A stretch of DNA of 64,000 bases from Candidatus Woesearchaeota archaeon (GTDB lineage Archaea; Nanobdellota; Nanobdellia; Woesearchaeales; WJKR01). Positions 1 to 10,434 of this stretch are shown here, one piece after another. A program made the translations under genes and the position numbers. The stretch spans positions 56,448-120,447 of the forward strand of contig JAFGNA010000017.1 of NCBI GenBank assembly GCA_016927245.1, written 5' to 3'. The notes below the pieces were generated by a model that had not been told where the DNA came from, made no database searches, and saw nothing but the letters and a program-made list of their open reading frames with translations. Numbering within the stretch: the stretch's first letter is position 1; every line of letters begins with the position of its first letter.

Positions 1-15
1 ATATACCTTATAGGT

Positions 16-255
16 ATGGGAAGGGGACGAGGCATATTTGGTATGTCAATAGCATCTCAAAGAGCATGGCAGAACACCATTTCTTTTATCTTCATTATCG
101 TTGGAATATATTTGGTACTGGCATGGTTAGAAATAACCCCATTCACAGCAAGATTTGAGTTCCTCAACAATAAAGCCAACCTGATATTGACAGCAATTAT
201 TTTAATCGTGATAGGTGTTCTGCTCAGTGAAAAAATCAAATCCCTCTTTTCGTGA
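16..255 (+). CDS. small membrane protein, hypothetical
   Basis: 79 aa ORF with two hydrophobic segments; overlaps next ORF. Confidence 0.45.
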   Translation: MGRGRGIFGMSIASQRAWQNTISFIFIIVGIYLVLAWLEITPFTARFEFLNNKANLILTAIILIVIGVLLSEKIKSLFS

Positions 256-751
256 TGACTTAAAAGAACTCACAAGTCCGTCAAATTTTATTGTCGGACT
301 TGTCACACCAGTTGTTATAGGTGTTATTCTAAATCAAGAAAAGAAGATTATTACTGCACTCACAGTCACCAGTACAATGTTAGGACTCATCATTTTATAC
401 TTCTTTTTTAGATGGATCATATATTACAGAAGTGAGAGTGAGGAGAAAAAGAAATCACAAAAAAATGGAAATAAACCACGGGTAATAAACACAAAAACTA
501 CAATACAAGAGGATGCACTCTTTATTCTTGATACAATCTACTCTTTGTATGCAAATGATCAATCAATACAAGCAACAACACTAATAAATCATTTTAAAGA
601 TTGGGAAGGGAAAAGAATCAACAAAGCATTGAGATTCTTGAACGATGAAGGGTATATAGATTTGAAATTCATGTTAGGAAACACAAAAGGAGTCCAGAAC
701 TTCCTCTTTAAAAAGATTACAAACGAAGGAATAAAACTAATAGAAAAATGA
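215..751 (+). CDS. membrane protein with possible C-terminal winged-helix region
   Basis: 178 aa ORF; two TM-like segments then a helical region (DALFILDTIYSLYANDQSIQATTLINHFKDWEGKRINKALRFLNDEGYIDL). Confidence 0.55.
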   Translation: MFCSVKKSNPSFRDDLKELTSPSNFIVGLVTPVVIGVILNQEKKIITALTVTSTMLGLIILYFFFRWIIYYRSESEEKKKSQKNGNKPRVINTKTTIQEDALFILDTIYSLYANDQSIQATTLINHFKDWEGKRINKALRFLNDEGYIDLKFMLGNTKGVQNFLFKKITNEGIKLIEK

Positions 752-996
752 AATGGTTCGAAAATCTATGTAGATACCATTACCGACATGAGCGCGAAAT
801 ACCTGAATTGAAGAGAAAATTTGGGATTGTTAATGTTGTCGGCTCTATACTTCTCTCAGTGGCCATTATTGAATTAGTAAATCTTATTTTCATTGATAAA
901 ATCATTAAAATTATCATCCTTGCCTTCGCAGGTAGCATACTAATAATGATTAGTCAGAGTATTCATTTTATTGAGAAAAAAAGAGATGATTTCTAA
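748..996 (+). CDS. small two-TM membrane protein
   Basis: 82 aa ORF overlapping the previous stop by 4 nt (ATGA). Confidence 0.5.
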   Translation: MKWFENLCRYHYRHEREIPELKRKFGIVNVVGSILLSVAIIELVNLIFIDKIIKIIILAFAGSILIMISQSIHFIEKKRDDF

Positions 997-1787
997 TTAA
1001 ATATTTCAACTGATTCTTCCCTCTCAGACCAAAGAAGCGTTTTTACAGAATAAGTTTCAAACTTTTTCAGGTCGTCTGGTGAAACTTTTCTCTCCTGGTC
1101 ATTAATGATAACGAATTGATCAGCTGAAGCGTGAACCGTCGCACCCCCCCTTATATCTGATAGTGTGAATAAGACCGCCCTATATCCAGTATTAGACGGG
1201 GAGTTAATAACCTTGACAATTTTTTCGTTTTCCTCTTTTTTCCTTGATGGAATAACAAAGTCAATCTTATTGCTGAAGCCCTTTCCTTCAATCGTCACAT
1301 CTCGTGTTGCAGGTATAGAATGCTCTGCAAAGAAATTGGCAACATCTTCAAAGAACAACGCTTTAACATAAGGTTTTGAAAGTATAAACATATCACCAAT
1401 ATTTATCATTGCTTGAATTAGTTTATGTTTGCTCTTTGCCAAATCCGACTCTTTACATTCAATGAATATTTCAGAAGTGTCGTTATCAAACCGGACCCCA
1501 AGACCATTGATGAACTGCGAGAGGATGTCTTTTCTATTTTCTGTGAGTTCAAGATTGTTCGTTTTGAGATCATAATAAGTCATACCATCATCGGTTAATT
1601 TATAAGAATCTGATTTCTCATTGTAAACAACATAAATTCTCAAGTAGTCATTATGTGTATCAAGGAATGGACTGTCAATGGAGGCAATTTTTACTCCTTC
1701 TTCGTTCGAGGGAATATCTTTAAAACTAATTCTTTCTCTTAGCCAATTCAAGTAATCCTCAATTAGTTTGTCCGGTTGAAGAGTCAT
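993..1787 (-). CDS. DUF1828/DUF1829-like protein
   Basis: SPFLDTHNDYLRIYVVYNEKSDSYKLTDDGMTYYDL pattern of DUF1828 followed by a DUF1829-like C-terminus; start MTLQPDK overlaps upstream stop (ATGA). Confidence 0.65.
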   Translation of the reverse strand: MTLQPDKLIEDYLNWLRERISFKDIPSNEEGVKIASIDSPFLDTHNDYLRIYVVYNEKSDSYKLTDDGMTYYDLKTNNLELTENRKDILSQFINGLGVRFDNDTSEIFIECKESDLAKSKHKLIQAMINIGDMFILSKPYVKALFFEDVANFFAEHSIPATRDVTIEGKGFSNKIDFVIPSRKKEENEKIVKVINSPSNTGYRAVLFTLSDIRGGATVHASADQFVIINDQERKVSPDDLKKFETYSVKTLLWSEREESVEIFN

Positions 1788-2236
1788 TTTTTCCAGTTTC
1801 CTGCGCCAGCAGATTTTTGAATTTTGATGCTCGTCTTTGCAATATTGCATAATTCCATGAATTTCTCAATCACAGATCCAAAGTCACTAAGGTCTTTGAA
1901 ACCATATTGATTTGCTGGAAATGCAAACCTGTCATTGTATCCTTCCCTATATACATGAACATGAGGACCTGTCACTTTTACTCCACCCGGATTGATGTGC
2001 ACGCGATCATCAACATCAAGCCTCAGCAATGTGAAAACACTGTGGACTCTGTGACCACATCTCATCATTTTCAGCTCGATTTTTCCTTGTTTAATGTCAA
2101 GCGCAAATATATCGCCGTGAGCATCCGACACAACAGGTTCGCTGAGGTCAAATGATTCGGTCAACTTGACCTCCGTCACATTTTTTAATCGTTTTGGAAC
2201 TTTCAGGTATTCAGTTGCTTGATCCTGTTTTAACAT
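1784..2236 (-). CDS. DUF6978-like protein
   Basis: HVHVYREGYNDRFAFPANQYGF resembles DUF6978 H-H-YREGY signature; internal start MLKQDQ chosen because the upstream extension overlaps the zinc-ribbon ORF. Confidence 0.6.
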   Translation of the reverse strand: MLKQDQATEYLKVPKRLKNVTEVKLTESFDLSEPVVSDAHGDIFALDIKQGKIELKMMRCGHRVHSVFTLLRLDVDDRVHINPGGVKVTGPHVHVYREGYNDRFAFPANQYGFKDLSDFGSVIEKFMELCNIAKTSIKIQKSAGAGNWKK

Positions 2237-2372
2237 CCTTTTTCCTCGGCCTATTCCAGTACGGACTCTTACACTTCGGGCACACTCTTGGCTCGCCATC
2301 TGTGTTCTCTCGCGGAACCCATATATGACTACACCTTTCGCATTGGAACGCATCGATAGTTATCTTTGCCAT
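2211..2372 (-). CDS. 53-aa zinc-ribbon microprotein
   Basis: My translation: MAKITIDAFQCERCSHIWVPRENTDGEPRVCPKCKSPYWNRPRKKDVKTGSSN*; two CxxC pairs; below the ORF-track length cutoff. Confidence 0.7.
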   Translation of the reverse strand: MAKITIDAFQCERCSHIWVPRENTDGEPRVCPKCKSPYWNRPRKKDVKTGSSN

Positions 2373-2525
2373 TTTAATGTACCGTCCGTACTTGACCAGT
2401 GATTTAAATATACTTATATAATCCTATTATAGTATTAGTATATTACTATAAATATTTTACTAAAGCGAAAACTATATATACTTCTACTATATACCTAATA
2501 GTAATATATTAATAAGTGAATAAAT

Positions 2526-3659
2526 GTGACGACCGATAGCATTATATTTGTTACACCGACACCCGGACAAGTCACCGAGGTGGAGAGTGAGGAACAAACA
2601 AAATTCACGGACGACGAAAGGATCATTGAGATCCCTCCGGAGGATAAACAATCTCCAAGGAAGAGCAAACCCACTTATCCTCAAAACTGGCAAGCATATA
2701 ATGCAGCAAAGACTAATGAAGACACCTACTTTAAACGCCTTCTAAGAGAACTTCTGTTCGTCAGCATAGATGAGAAGCCCTCAAAAAAACCCGGTAGGAA
2801 GGGCTACAGCGACCAGGATAAGATATTCGCTATGTGCATCAAAATATACTACAAGGGCGATCTACGCAAGGCCGAAGGCATCCTAAAAGAGCTCAAGAAC
2901 CTCAAATTCATAGAGAAGGTGCCTTGCTTTAAAAGCATCGACAATTTCTTCAACGACGAAACACTCACCAAAATACTGGATAATCTCATTCTCATCAGCG
3001 CATTACCGCTTGCACAGATAGAAGAGACAGGAGCTATAGACAGCACAGGCTTCAGTACGAGCCAGTTTGAGAGCTGGAACACATTCAAATGGGGGAAGCA
3101 CGAAGGGAAAGAACGCGTCTGGAGAAAAGCCCATGCATGCACCTGCTGCAAGACCAACGCATTCCTCAGTATTAAAGTTACTGAGAAGAACGTCGGTGAC
3201 GCGGCGATGTTTAACGACGTTGTTGGCAACTACACCAAATACTTCAATATGCCTGATTTCGTCGCAGACAAGGCGTATCTGAGCAGAGACATTCTTAAAA
3301 CTATCAAGAAACTCGGCATGAACCCCTACATCCCGTTCAAGAAGAACAGTATCCAAGCAGCAAAAGGTGCTATGATCTGGAGTCAAATGTACGCAGAATT
3401 CATGACGAACCGAGAGGAGTTCATGCAGAAATACCACCGCAGAAGCAATATTGAGACGAGTTTCCACATGCTCAAGATGCGCTTTGGCAACCATTGCATG
3501 ACGAGAACCTTCCATGCACAGACCAACGAGATCAAAATCAAAACACTCTGCTTGAACCTCTGTATTCTCATTCAGGAGATGTTTGAGCGCCAGATAGTGA
3601 TTGATTTCAACGACTGTGTTAATCTGTGTAATAATGAAGAATCCTGTGTAAAATTGTGA
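2526..3659 (+). mobile_element. DDE transposase (IS4/IS5/IS1182-like)
   Basis: 377 aa, GTG start; AIDSTGFS, KAYLSRDIL and NIETSFHMLKMRFG motifs typical of DDE transposases. Confidence 0.8.
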
Positions 3660-3673
3660 TTATTTTTTACACA
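3645..3673 (+). terminator. hairpin overlapping transposase stop codon
   Basis: TGTGTAAAA (3645-3653) / TTTTACACA (3665-3673), perfect 9-bp inverted repeat. Confidence 0.5.
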
Positions 3674-3762
3674 AAGCCCTCATTTCCGTAAATTATTTAA
3701 ATGAGCTCATTCTACACCAACCTTGTCGACTTTAAATCAACAAAAACTAGGTGTTTTCGCGC

Positions 3763-4239
3763 ATGGCAGACAAGAAGAAAAGCAAGACCGCGGAGCTCAA
3801 GGAACAAGTCCAAGAGCTCACTAACTCCCTGCAACGGGCACGGGCAGAACTCGAGAACTATCAGAAACGCGTGGAGCGCGACCGGGAACAGCAGCAGAGA
3901 TACGCCTCTGAAGGCGTCCTGAAACGGTTCCTTCCCATCCTAGACAACCTCGAGCTCGCCCTCAAGCACTGCACCCAGCAGGACGATTTCTACCGTGGCG
4001 TGGAGATGATCTACGCGAACATCAGGAGCATGCTCGAGGAGGAAGGCGTCAAGCCTATCCAAGCACTAGGACTCCCCTTCGACCCGTACCGGCACGAGGC
4101 CCTGCTCACTAAGGAGTCAGACCAACCGGAGAACGCGATCGTCGACGTCATGCAGCAAGGCTACACCTACCACGACAAAGTCTTGCGACCCGCAAAGGTC
4201 GCCATCAGCAAGAACAAGACAGGAGGGAAAGAAAAATGA
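3763..4239 (+). CDS. grpE: nucleotide exchange factor GrpE
   Basis: [32 protein letters not shown]...[12 protein letters not shown]; upstream of dnaK. Confidence 0.93.
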   Translation: MADKKKSKTAELKEQVQELTNSLQRARAELENYQKRVERDREQQQRYASEGVLKRFLPILDNLELALKHCTQQDDFYRGVEMIYANIRSMLEEEGVKPIQALGLPFDPYRHEALLTKESDQPENAIVDVMQQGYTYHDKVLRPAKVAISKNKTGGKEK

Positions 4240-6104
4240 GCAAAATCATAGGGATAGACCTAGGAACGACGTTCTCCGCAGTGGCGGTGATGGAAGGCGG
4301 CAAGGCCACCATCATCCCGAACGCGGAGGGCAGCAGAACCACGCCGTCAGTAGTGAGCATCACCGATGACGGCGAGCGATTGGTGGGCCAGATAGCGAAG
4401 AACCAAGCCATCACCAACCCTGACAACACGGTGCGGAGCATCAAGCGCCACATGGGAGAAGACCACAAGACCAAGATGCAGGGCAAGGAGTACACGCCGC
4501 AGGAGATCAGCGCGATGATCCTGCAGAAGCTCAAGACGGACGCAGAGGCCTACCTCGGGGAGAAGGTCGAAAAAGCAGTCATCACCGTCCCAGCCTATTT
4601 CGAGGACGCGCAGCGGCAGGCTACGAAGGACGCTGGCAGGATCGCCGGGTTGCAAGTGGAGCGCATCATCAACGAGCCCACCGCGGCCTCGCTCGCGTAC
4701 GGCCTAGACAAGGGGCAGGACCACACCATCCTCGTCTTCGACTTCGGCGGCGGCACGTTCGACGTGAGCATCCTTGAACTGGGCGATAGCGTGTTCGAGG
4801 TCAAGGCCACGAACGGCGACAACCACCTCGGCGGCGATGACATCGACGACCTCATCATCGACTGGCTCGCCGACAAGTTCAAGAAGGCGCAAGGCATCGA
4901 CCTGAAAAAGGACCGGACCAGCCTGCAACGGCTGAAGGAAGCGGCGGAGAAGGCGAAGATCGAGCTCAGCAATAAGAGCAAGACGAGCATCAACATCCCC
5001 TTCATCACCGCTGATGACAAGGGGCCGAAGCACCTCAACGAGGAGCTCACCAGGGCGGAGTTCGAGCGCCTCATCAGTGACATCATCGAACGGCTCAAAG
5101 TCCCGACCATGCAAGCCCTGAACGACGCCAAGCTCAAGCCGGCGGACATCGACAAGGTCATCTTCGTCGGCGGCAGCACCAGGATTCCCAAGGTGCAGGA
5201 ACTCGTGAAGAGCATCACGGGCAAGGACGGCGACAAGTCCGTGAACCCTGACGAGGCAGTCGCCCTCGGCGCAGCCATCCAGGCAGGCATCCTCGCAGGT
5301 GACGTCAAGGACGTCCTGTTGCTGGACGTCACGCCGCTCAGCCTCGGCATCGAGACGCTGGGAGGGGTGATGACCAAGCTCATCGATAAGAACACGACCA
5401 TCCCGACGAAGAAGAGCCAGGTCTTCAGCACCGCGGCGGACAACCAGAACGCGGTGAGCGTCCACGTCCTGCAAGGGGAACGACCGATGGCCGCCGATAA
5501 CAAGACGCTCGGCAGGTTCGACCTCATAGGTATCCCGCCCGCGCCGCGGGGCGTGCCGCAGATCGAGGTGACGTTCGACATCGACGCCAACGGCATCGTG
5601 CACGTCAAGGCCAAGGACCTCGGCACGGGGAAGGAGCAGAGCATCAAGATCACCGCGACGACTAACCTGTCAGAAGAGGAGATCGATAAGATGCGGCGGG
5701 AGGCAGAGACCCACGCTGAGGAGGACAAGCGGAAGAAGGAGGAGGTCGACGTTGTCAACGAGGCTGACTCGCTCGTGTATTCCTCGGAGAAATTGTTCAA
5801 GGACTTCGAGGGCAAGGTGGACGGTGAGAAGCTCAAGGACGTCAAGGCAAGGATTGACGAGCTCAAGAAACTGCTCGAGCCGGAGCAGAAGGACGTCAAG
5901 GCCATCAAGGGCAAGCTCGAGGCCATCAACAAGGATCTCCAATTACTGTCGTCGGAGCTGTACCAGAAGGCTGCTGAGGAGCAGGCGAAGCAGCAGGCCG
6001 CGGGCGGTGACGCGAAGGGCGGCAAGAAGGATTCCAAGAAGGACGGGAAGGTCGTCGATGCTGACTTCGAGGAGGTCAAGGACGACAAGAAGGGCAAGAA
6101 ATAA
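4236..6104 (+). CDS. dnaK: chaperone DnaK (Hsp70)
   Basis: [41 protein letters not shown]. Confidence 0.98.
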   Translation: MSKIIGIDLGTTFSAVAVMEGGKATIIPNAEGSRTTPSVVSITDDGERLVGQIAKNQAITNPDNTVRSIKRHMGEDHKTKMQGKEYTPQEISAMILQKLKTDAEAYLGEKVEKAVITVPAYFEDAQRQATKDAGRIAGLQVERIINEPTAASLAYGLDKGQDHTILVFDFGGGTFDVSILELGDSVFEVKATNGDNHLGGDDIDDLIIDWLADKFKKAQGIDLKKDRTSLQRLKEAAEKAKIELSNKSKTSINIPFITADDKGPKHLNEELTRAEFERLISDIIERLKVPTMQALNDAKLKPADIDKVIFVGGSTRIPKVQELVKSITGKDGDKSVNPDEAVALGAAIQAGILAGDVKDVLLLDVTPLSLGIETLGGVMTKLIDKNTTIPTKKSQVFSTAADNQNAVSVHVLQGERPMAADNKTLGRFDLIGIPPAPRGVPQIEVTFDIDANGIVHVKAKDLGTGKEQSIKITATTNLSEEEIDKMRREAETHAEEDKRKKEEVDVVNEADSLVYSSEKLFKDFEGKVDGEKLKDVKARIDELKKLLEPEQKDVKAIKGKLEAINKDLQLLSSELYQKAAEEQAKQQAAGGDAKGGKKDSKKDGKVVDADFEEVKDDKKGKK

Positions 6105-6149
6105 AAACACCTCCTTTTTTTCTTTTTTAAATATTGTTGGGTCGGGACC

Positions 6150-7271
6150 ATGGCAGAGAAGGACTACTACGACATCCTCGGCGTGGGCAGGGATGCCTCC
6201 AAGGAGGATGTCAAGAAGGCGTACAAGCGGCTCGCCAAGAAATACCACCCTGACCTGAACAAGGACGACCCTGACGCCGAGCGCAAGTTCAAGGAGGTCA
6301 ACGAGGCCGCCTCAGTCCTCGGCGATGAGCAGAAGCGGGAGCAGTACGACCGGTTAGGCGCTGACGCGTTCAAGAACGGAACGGGCGGCTTCAGCGGGTT
6401 TGACTTCTCGGGTTTCGGCCGCGCGCAGGGCTTCGACTTCGAGGACATCTTCGACACGTTCTTCGGCGGCAGGGGGTTCGGTTCTCGTCGCAGGGGAGCC
6501 GACCAGCCAGGCGCTGATCTCCGCTATGACCTCAGCGTCACGTTGGAGGAGGCGGCTGAGGGCGTGCAGAAGGAGTTCAAGGTGAGGAAGCGCGTGCCGT
6601 GCGAGCGGTGCGGCGGGCTTGGCGGCACGGGTATGGAGACGTGCAGGACGTGTCATGGCCAGGGCGTGGTGCGCCAAGCGAGAAGGACTGCGTTCGGGGT
6701 GTTCCAGACGACGATTGCGTGTCCTGAGTGCGACGGCTCGGGGAGGCGGTTCGAGGAGACTTGCGATGCGTGCGGCGGCAGTGGCGTGGAGACCAAGGCT
6801 GTGCGCATCAAGGTGGAGGTGCCTGCTGGCGTGGAGGATGGCGTGCGGCTCCGCGTGCAGGGCGAGGGAGACGCAGGGCTGCGCGGCGGGGAGCCTGGTG
6901 ACTTGTACGTGTTCGTCACGGTGGAGGAGCATGAGCACTTCGTCCGTGAGGGCGTTGACTTGCGCCTCGTCATCCCGGTCAGTTTCGTCCAGGCGACGCT
7001 CGGCGCGGAGATTGAGGTCCCGACGTTGTTCGGCCGCGCCAAGCTCAAGATTCCTGCGGGCACGCAGACTGGTACGACGTTCCGTCTCGGGGGGAAGGGC
7101 TTGCCTTCGTTGCGTGGCTCGCGCAGGGGTGATCAGCTCGTCACCGTGGAGGTGGACGTGCCGCGGCGGCTGAATGGTAGGCAGCAGCGTTCGTTGGAGG
7201 CGTTCGCCGAGACGTTGGGTGAGGGTGTTAGGCCGCAGCAGTCCTTGTTCGAGAAGATATTCAAACGATAA
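6150..7271 (+). CDS. dnaJ: chaperone DnaJ (Hsp40)
   Basis: J domain [14 protein letters not shown]...[13 protein letters not shown]; four CxxCxGxG-type zinc motifs. Confidence 0.97.
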   Translation: MAEKDYYDILGVGRDASKEDVKKAYKRLAKKYHPDLNKDDPDAERKFKEVNEAASVLGDEQKREQYDRLGADAFKNGTGGFSGFDFSGFGRAQGFDFEDIFDTFFGGRGFGSRRRGADQPGADLRYDLSVTLEEAAEGVQKEFKVRKRVPCERCGGLGGTGMETCRTCHGQGVVRQARRTAFGVFQTTIACPECDGSGRRFEETCDACGGSGVETKAVRIKVEVPAGVEDGVRLRVQGEGDAGLRGGEPGDLYVFVTVEEHEHFVREGVDLRLVIPVSFVQATLGAEIEVPTLFGRAKLKIPAGTQTGTTFRLGGKGLPSLRGSRRGDQLVTVEVDVPRRLNGRQQRSLEAFAETLGEGVRPQQSLFEKIFKR

Positions 7272-7347
7272 CCACTACGAAGTGACAAAAACCGAAAAGT
7301 TTATAAATGGTCTGTGAGACCACCACGAACAGAGGTGAACCACCCCG

Positions 7348-7584
7348 ATGGCAGCCAACCAAGAACAACCAGCAAGCAAGGAAGAACAAATAGGATTCCA
7401 CAAAGGAGCCCTCAGCACCCTCGCGAAAGAACGGCAAGAACTCGCCCGCATCCTCCAGATAGTGGAGCAGCTCATGCAGATGCACATCGGCGAGCTCAAA
7501 GAGATGGGCGTCGACCTCCAAGCACAAGCAACCAGCGAGGAAGACAAGCCCAAGCAGAAGAAGCCCATAGAGGACATCCTCTGA
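7348..7584 (+). CDS. small hydrophilic coiled-coil-like protein
   Basis: 78 aa ORF with its own upstream A+T-rich promoter. Confidence 0.6.
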   Translation: MAANQEQPASKEEQIGFHKGALSTLAKERQELARILQIVEQLMQMHIGELKEMGVDLQAQATSEEDKPKQKKPIEDIL

Positions 7585-7654
7585 ACACATCGTTCAAGCA
7601 GCCTTTTCTTACCTTTCAGCAAGTATAAAAGCGCAAACACATTTCCCCAAAAGC

Positions 7655-8974
7655 ATGCACCCAGACCTGCTAGAAGTGTACCGCAAGGCAGAACGCAAAC
7701 CCAACCCCGGAGGCGCAGGGCTAGACGCAGTCTTCACCAAGATCGTACGCCACCACCGAGGACCAGTCAGGACCGCCAACCAGCGGCACCGGGAGAACAA
7801 GCAGCACATCGAGCAAGGCAAAGAACCGCCGCACCGAGAACTCATCACCATCGACGAGCTCACCACCGTCATCGAAGACGAGCCGGCAGAATCACTCTGC
7901 CTCGTCGTCAACCTCTTCGACAAGAAAAAAGTCGTGCGCGGCGGTAATCGCGCAGGAGGCATCCACGCCATCAACGTGACCGGCGCACTGCGGCCGTTCG
8001 CCTTCCTCATGGAAGAGCTCGGAAGCTACCACGACGTCACAACATTCCTCGAAGTAGCCGCGAACCACGACGTCGGCGAGGACGGGCTCCTCTACATAGG
8101 CGACCTCGACCGATTCCTCCGCACCGGCTTGGTGAACGACACGTTCACCATGAGAAGAGAGGTCTACGAGAAAGTCGCAGCCCTCACGAACAAGTACAAG
8201 TTCCTCGTCGACGACCTGGAGACCAGGATTAACCGCTACAACCTGACCAGCGAAGACCTCAAGGACGCGTTCGAGGAGATGCGCGAAGAGGTCAGGAGCA
8301 AAGACCTCCTCGCAAGGATAGACGCCATAGAAGAGCACATCAGGACGAGCAAGTACAACGTCGCGCAGGCAGAGAAAGAAGCGCTCCGGCAAATCTACTT
8401 CGACAACAAGATCGCCTACGACAAGATACTCACCACCAAGGCGTTCAACGACTTCGACCGCACAAGCCAACTATACGGCCCCTACCTCGACCTCGCCCTA
8501 CAGATTCTCGAGCCCCACGAGTTCATCTTCAAAGGAGCGGATCGCACCGACAACACCGGCGACGACAAGTACACCAAGCAGAAACACCGCGTACGTAACC
8601 ACATCAAGGTAGAATACATCATCACCAAAGGCATGCAGAGCCCGTGGGCGGACAACCAATACAACAAGTACATCACCATGACGCTCATCGAGCGAGACCT
8701 CGCCCGTCACCGCAACCCCCACTACATCACCGAGGAGCAGATGCGGAAAGAAGGCGTGCCCGAGGAGAAAATCCCGATCTACCGCAAACTCACCGATAAG
8801 GCATACCAAGCAGTGGTCGGGTTCGAGCCAGATCTCAAAGCGTACAAGGAGCCGGACGCGTCGGGCAAGAGCGAGGCCACCAAGATCATCGAGCAGCTGG
8901 ACCTCACCAAGCGTCAGAGGAAGAAAGGCAAGATATACGATCTCAAAGGCCTCTTCGGGAGGACCGCCCTATGA
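7655..8974 (+). CDS. uncharacterised protein; N-terminal region resembles RelA/SpoT-type HD hydrolase domain
   Basis: NRAGGIHAINV...VAANHDVGEDG...VAALTNKY resembles the RSH pattern R..HP..VA / HDVVEDT / VAALV..VTK. Confidence 0.45.
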   Translation: MHPDLLEVYRKAERKPNPGGAGLDAVFTKIVRHHRGPVRTANQRHRENKQHIEQGKEPPHRELITIDELTTVIEDEPAESLCLVVNLFDKKKVVRGGNRAGGIHAINVTGALRPFAFLMEELGSYHDVTTFLEVAANHDVGEDGLLYIGDLDRFLRTGLVNDTFTMRREVYEKVAALTNKYKFLVDDLETRINRYNLTSEDLKDAFEEMREEVRSKDLLARIDAIEEHIRTSKYNVAQAEKEALRQIYFDNKIAYDKILTTKAFNDFDRTSQLYGPYLDLALQILEPHEFIFKGADRTDNTGDDKYTKQKHRVRNHIKVEYIITKGMQSPWADNQYNKYITMTLIERDLARHRNPHYITEEQMRKEGVPEEKIPIYRKLTDKAYQAVVGFEPDLKAYKEPDASGKSEATKIIEQLDLTKRQRKKGKIYDLKGLFGRTAL

Positions 8975-10434
8975 CCTTCACAGAGGAGACCAGGAAGAAG
9001 TTCGACGCGCTCAGCGTCCCCCAGATCATCCTCACATACGCGCAACTCCACAAGCCGGAAAAACCCGCGTACACCAAGAAGGAGATGATGGAACTCCTCG
9101 ACGTCATCGTCGACAGAAGGGTGCACGAGACGGGCGGCCCACCCGGCATCGACGGCACGATGAAGAAAGCGACAGCAGACCTCATCAAAGCAGCGGCAAG
9201 GTTCCCCGAACAGTTCGCCACGCAGCCCTACACGACCTCACAATACCTGCAGACCAAGCAGATCATCAACCTCTTCGGCAACGAGTTCTTCACCCAACGG
9301 AGCCTGCAACGGTTCTACGACCGGCAGACAGCGCAAGGCATCAACGAGAACTTCAGAGACATCAAGGGCTTCGACACGGAGAAGTTCAAGAAGAAGAAAG
9401 AGAAAGGGGGCAACCCATCAGGATTCGTCGAGAACACCTTCGACTACGACATCGAGCTCCAGCTCTACTTCCTCAGAGGGTTCAACACCGAACGCATCGG
9501 CAACAAGCAACCGATCTGGATAGCGGAAAAGCAAGGAAAGACCAAATCGCTCACGTACAAGCTCAAGAACGAGATAGCAATCCACCTCCCCCTCATCAAA
9601 GAAGGAACCCTCACAACACTTGATCCTTACGTCATCATAGCACACTACTTCAACGACGAAGAAGTATTCAACCAGCCAATCTACAAGGAGATATTCGGGC
9701 AGCTCAGCGAGGAGGACAGGTCATTCATCAAGGAGAAGAAGAAGTGGCGGGACGAAGAGAAAGAAAGGAACAACGAGGAACACCCGAAGCTCTGCAAGCC
9801 GGACGAGCAACGCATGAAAAAGATCTGCGACCACCTCAGGCCCTACATGCAAATGATTCCGAAAGAATCACAGGACGGACTGCTCGAGCAGGCAATACTC
9901 GAGTTCGGAGACATCGACGACATGAGAGGCATCAAGATAGTGCTCCCTGACGACGCGTACTTCAACCAGTACGTCAACCAGCTCATCAGCCACCCGTTGT
10001 TCTACCGTGAGAAACGGCTCGACCAGCACGACGGGACGAAGAAGCGGAAGACGAGCTACCGCGCGTCACACGGCTGGCTGCGATCAGGACGGTTCGAGCG
10101 GCAGGATGAACGATACGAGCTGTACAGCGCGGCGGAGAGGAAGGAGATACACCTCCTCAACATGAGCACCGGCATCATCGACCTGCTCGGCAAGGACAAC
10201 AGCTGGAGCTATCACCAACGGCAGCAACGAGAGAAGTACGGCCACTTCTCCAAGGAGCAGAAAGCCATCGCGGACTTCGCGGAGAAACGCATCTACGCCA
10301 TCGCCGACAGCATCACCGACCCCTTCAAGGAAGTGCTGAAAGAGCGAAAATCAGAGTTCGACACGGAAGAGCGATACTACCACGTGCTCGAGGAACAAGC
10401 AGAACGAGCGCTCATCAAGCTGGCTACTCGTTAA
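8971..10434 (+). CDS. uncharacterised protein; C-terminal region resembles RelA/SpoT (p)ppGpp synthetase domain
   Basis: FGDIDDMRGIKIVLPDD...TSYRASHGWLR...KEIHLLNMSTG...WSYHQRQ resembles D.iGiRii / GYRSlH / vEiQirT / H..YK; 4-nt overlap with previous gene. Confidence 0.45.
   Translation: MTFTEETRKKFDALSVPQIILTYAQLHKPEKPAYTKKEMMELLDVIVDRRVHETGGPPGIDGTMKKATADLIKAAARFPEQFATQPYTTSQYLQTKQIINLFGNEFFTQRSLQRFYDRQTAQGINENFRDIKGFDTEKFKKKKEKGGNPSGFVENTFDYDIELQLYFLRGFNTERIGNKQPIWIAEKQGKTKSLTYKLKNEIAIHLPLIKEGTLTTLDPYVIIAHYFNDEEVFNQPIYKEIFGQLSEEDRSFIKEKKKWRDEEKERNNEEHPKLCKPDEQRMKKICDHLRPYMQMIPKESQDGLLEQAILEFGDIDDMRGIKIVLPDDAYFNQYVNQLISHPLFYREKRLDQHDGTKKRKTSYRASHGWLRSGRFERQDERYELYSAAERKEIHLLNMSTGIIDLLGKDNSWSYHQRQQREKYGHFSKEQKAIADFAEKRIYAIADSITDPFKEVLKERKSEFDTEERYYHVLEEQAERALIKLATR

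Noticed and set aside
1-2501. ATATACCTTATAG (1-13) and ATATACCTAATAG (2489-2501) as direct repeats bounding an island
   Set aside because: Short A+T-rich match with one mismatch, and the left copy is at the window edge; too likely by chance.
4595-6151. 518-aa minus-strand ORF and 4704..5603 (299 aa)
   Set aside because: Antisense shadows of dnaK in G+C-rich codons; no recognisable domains.
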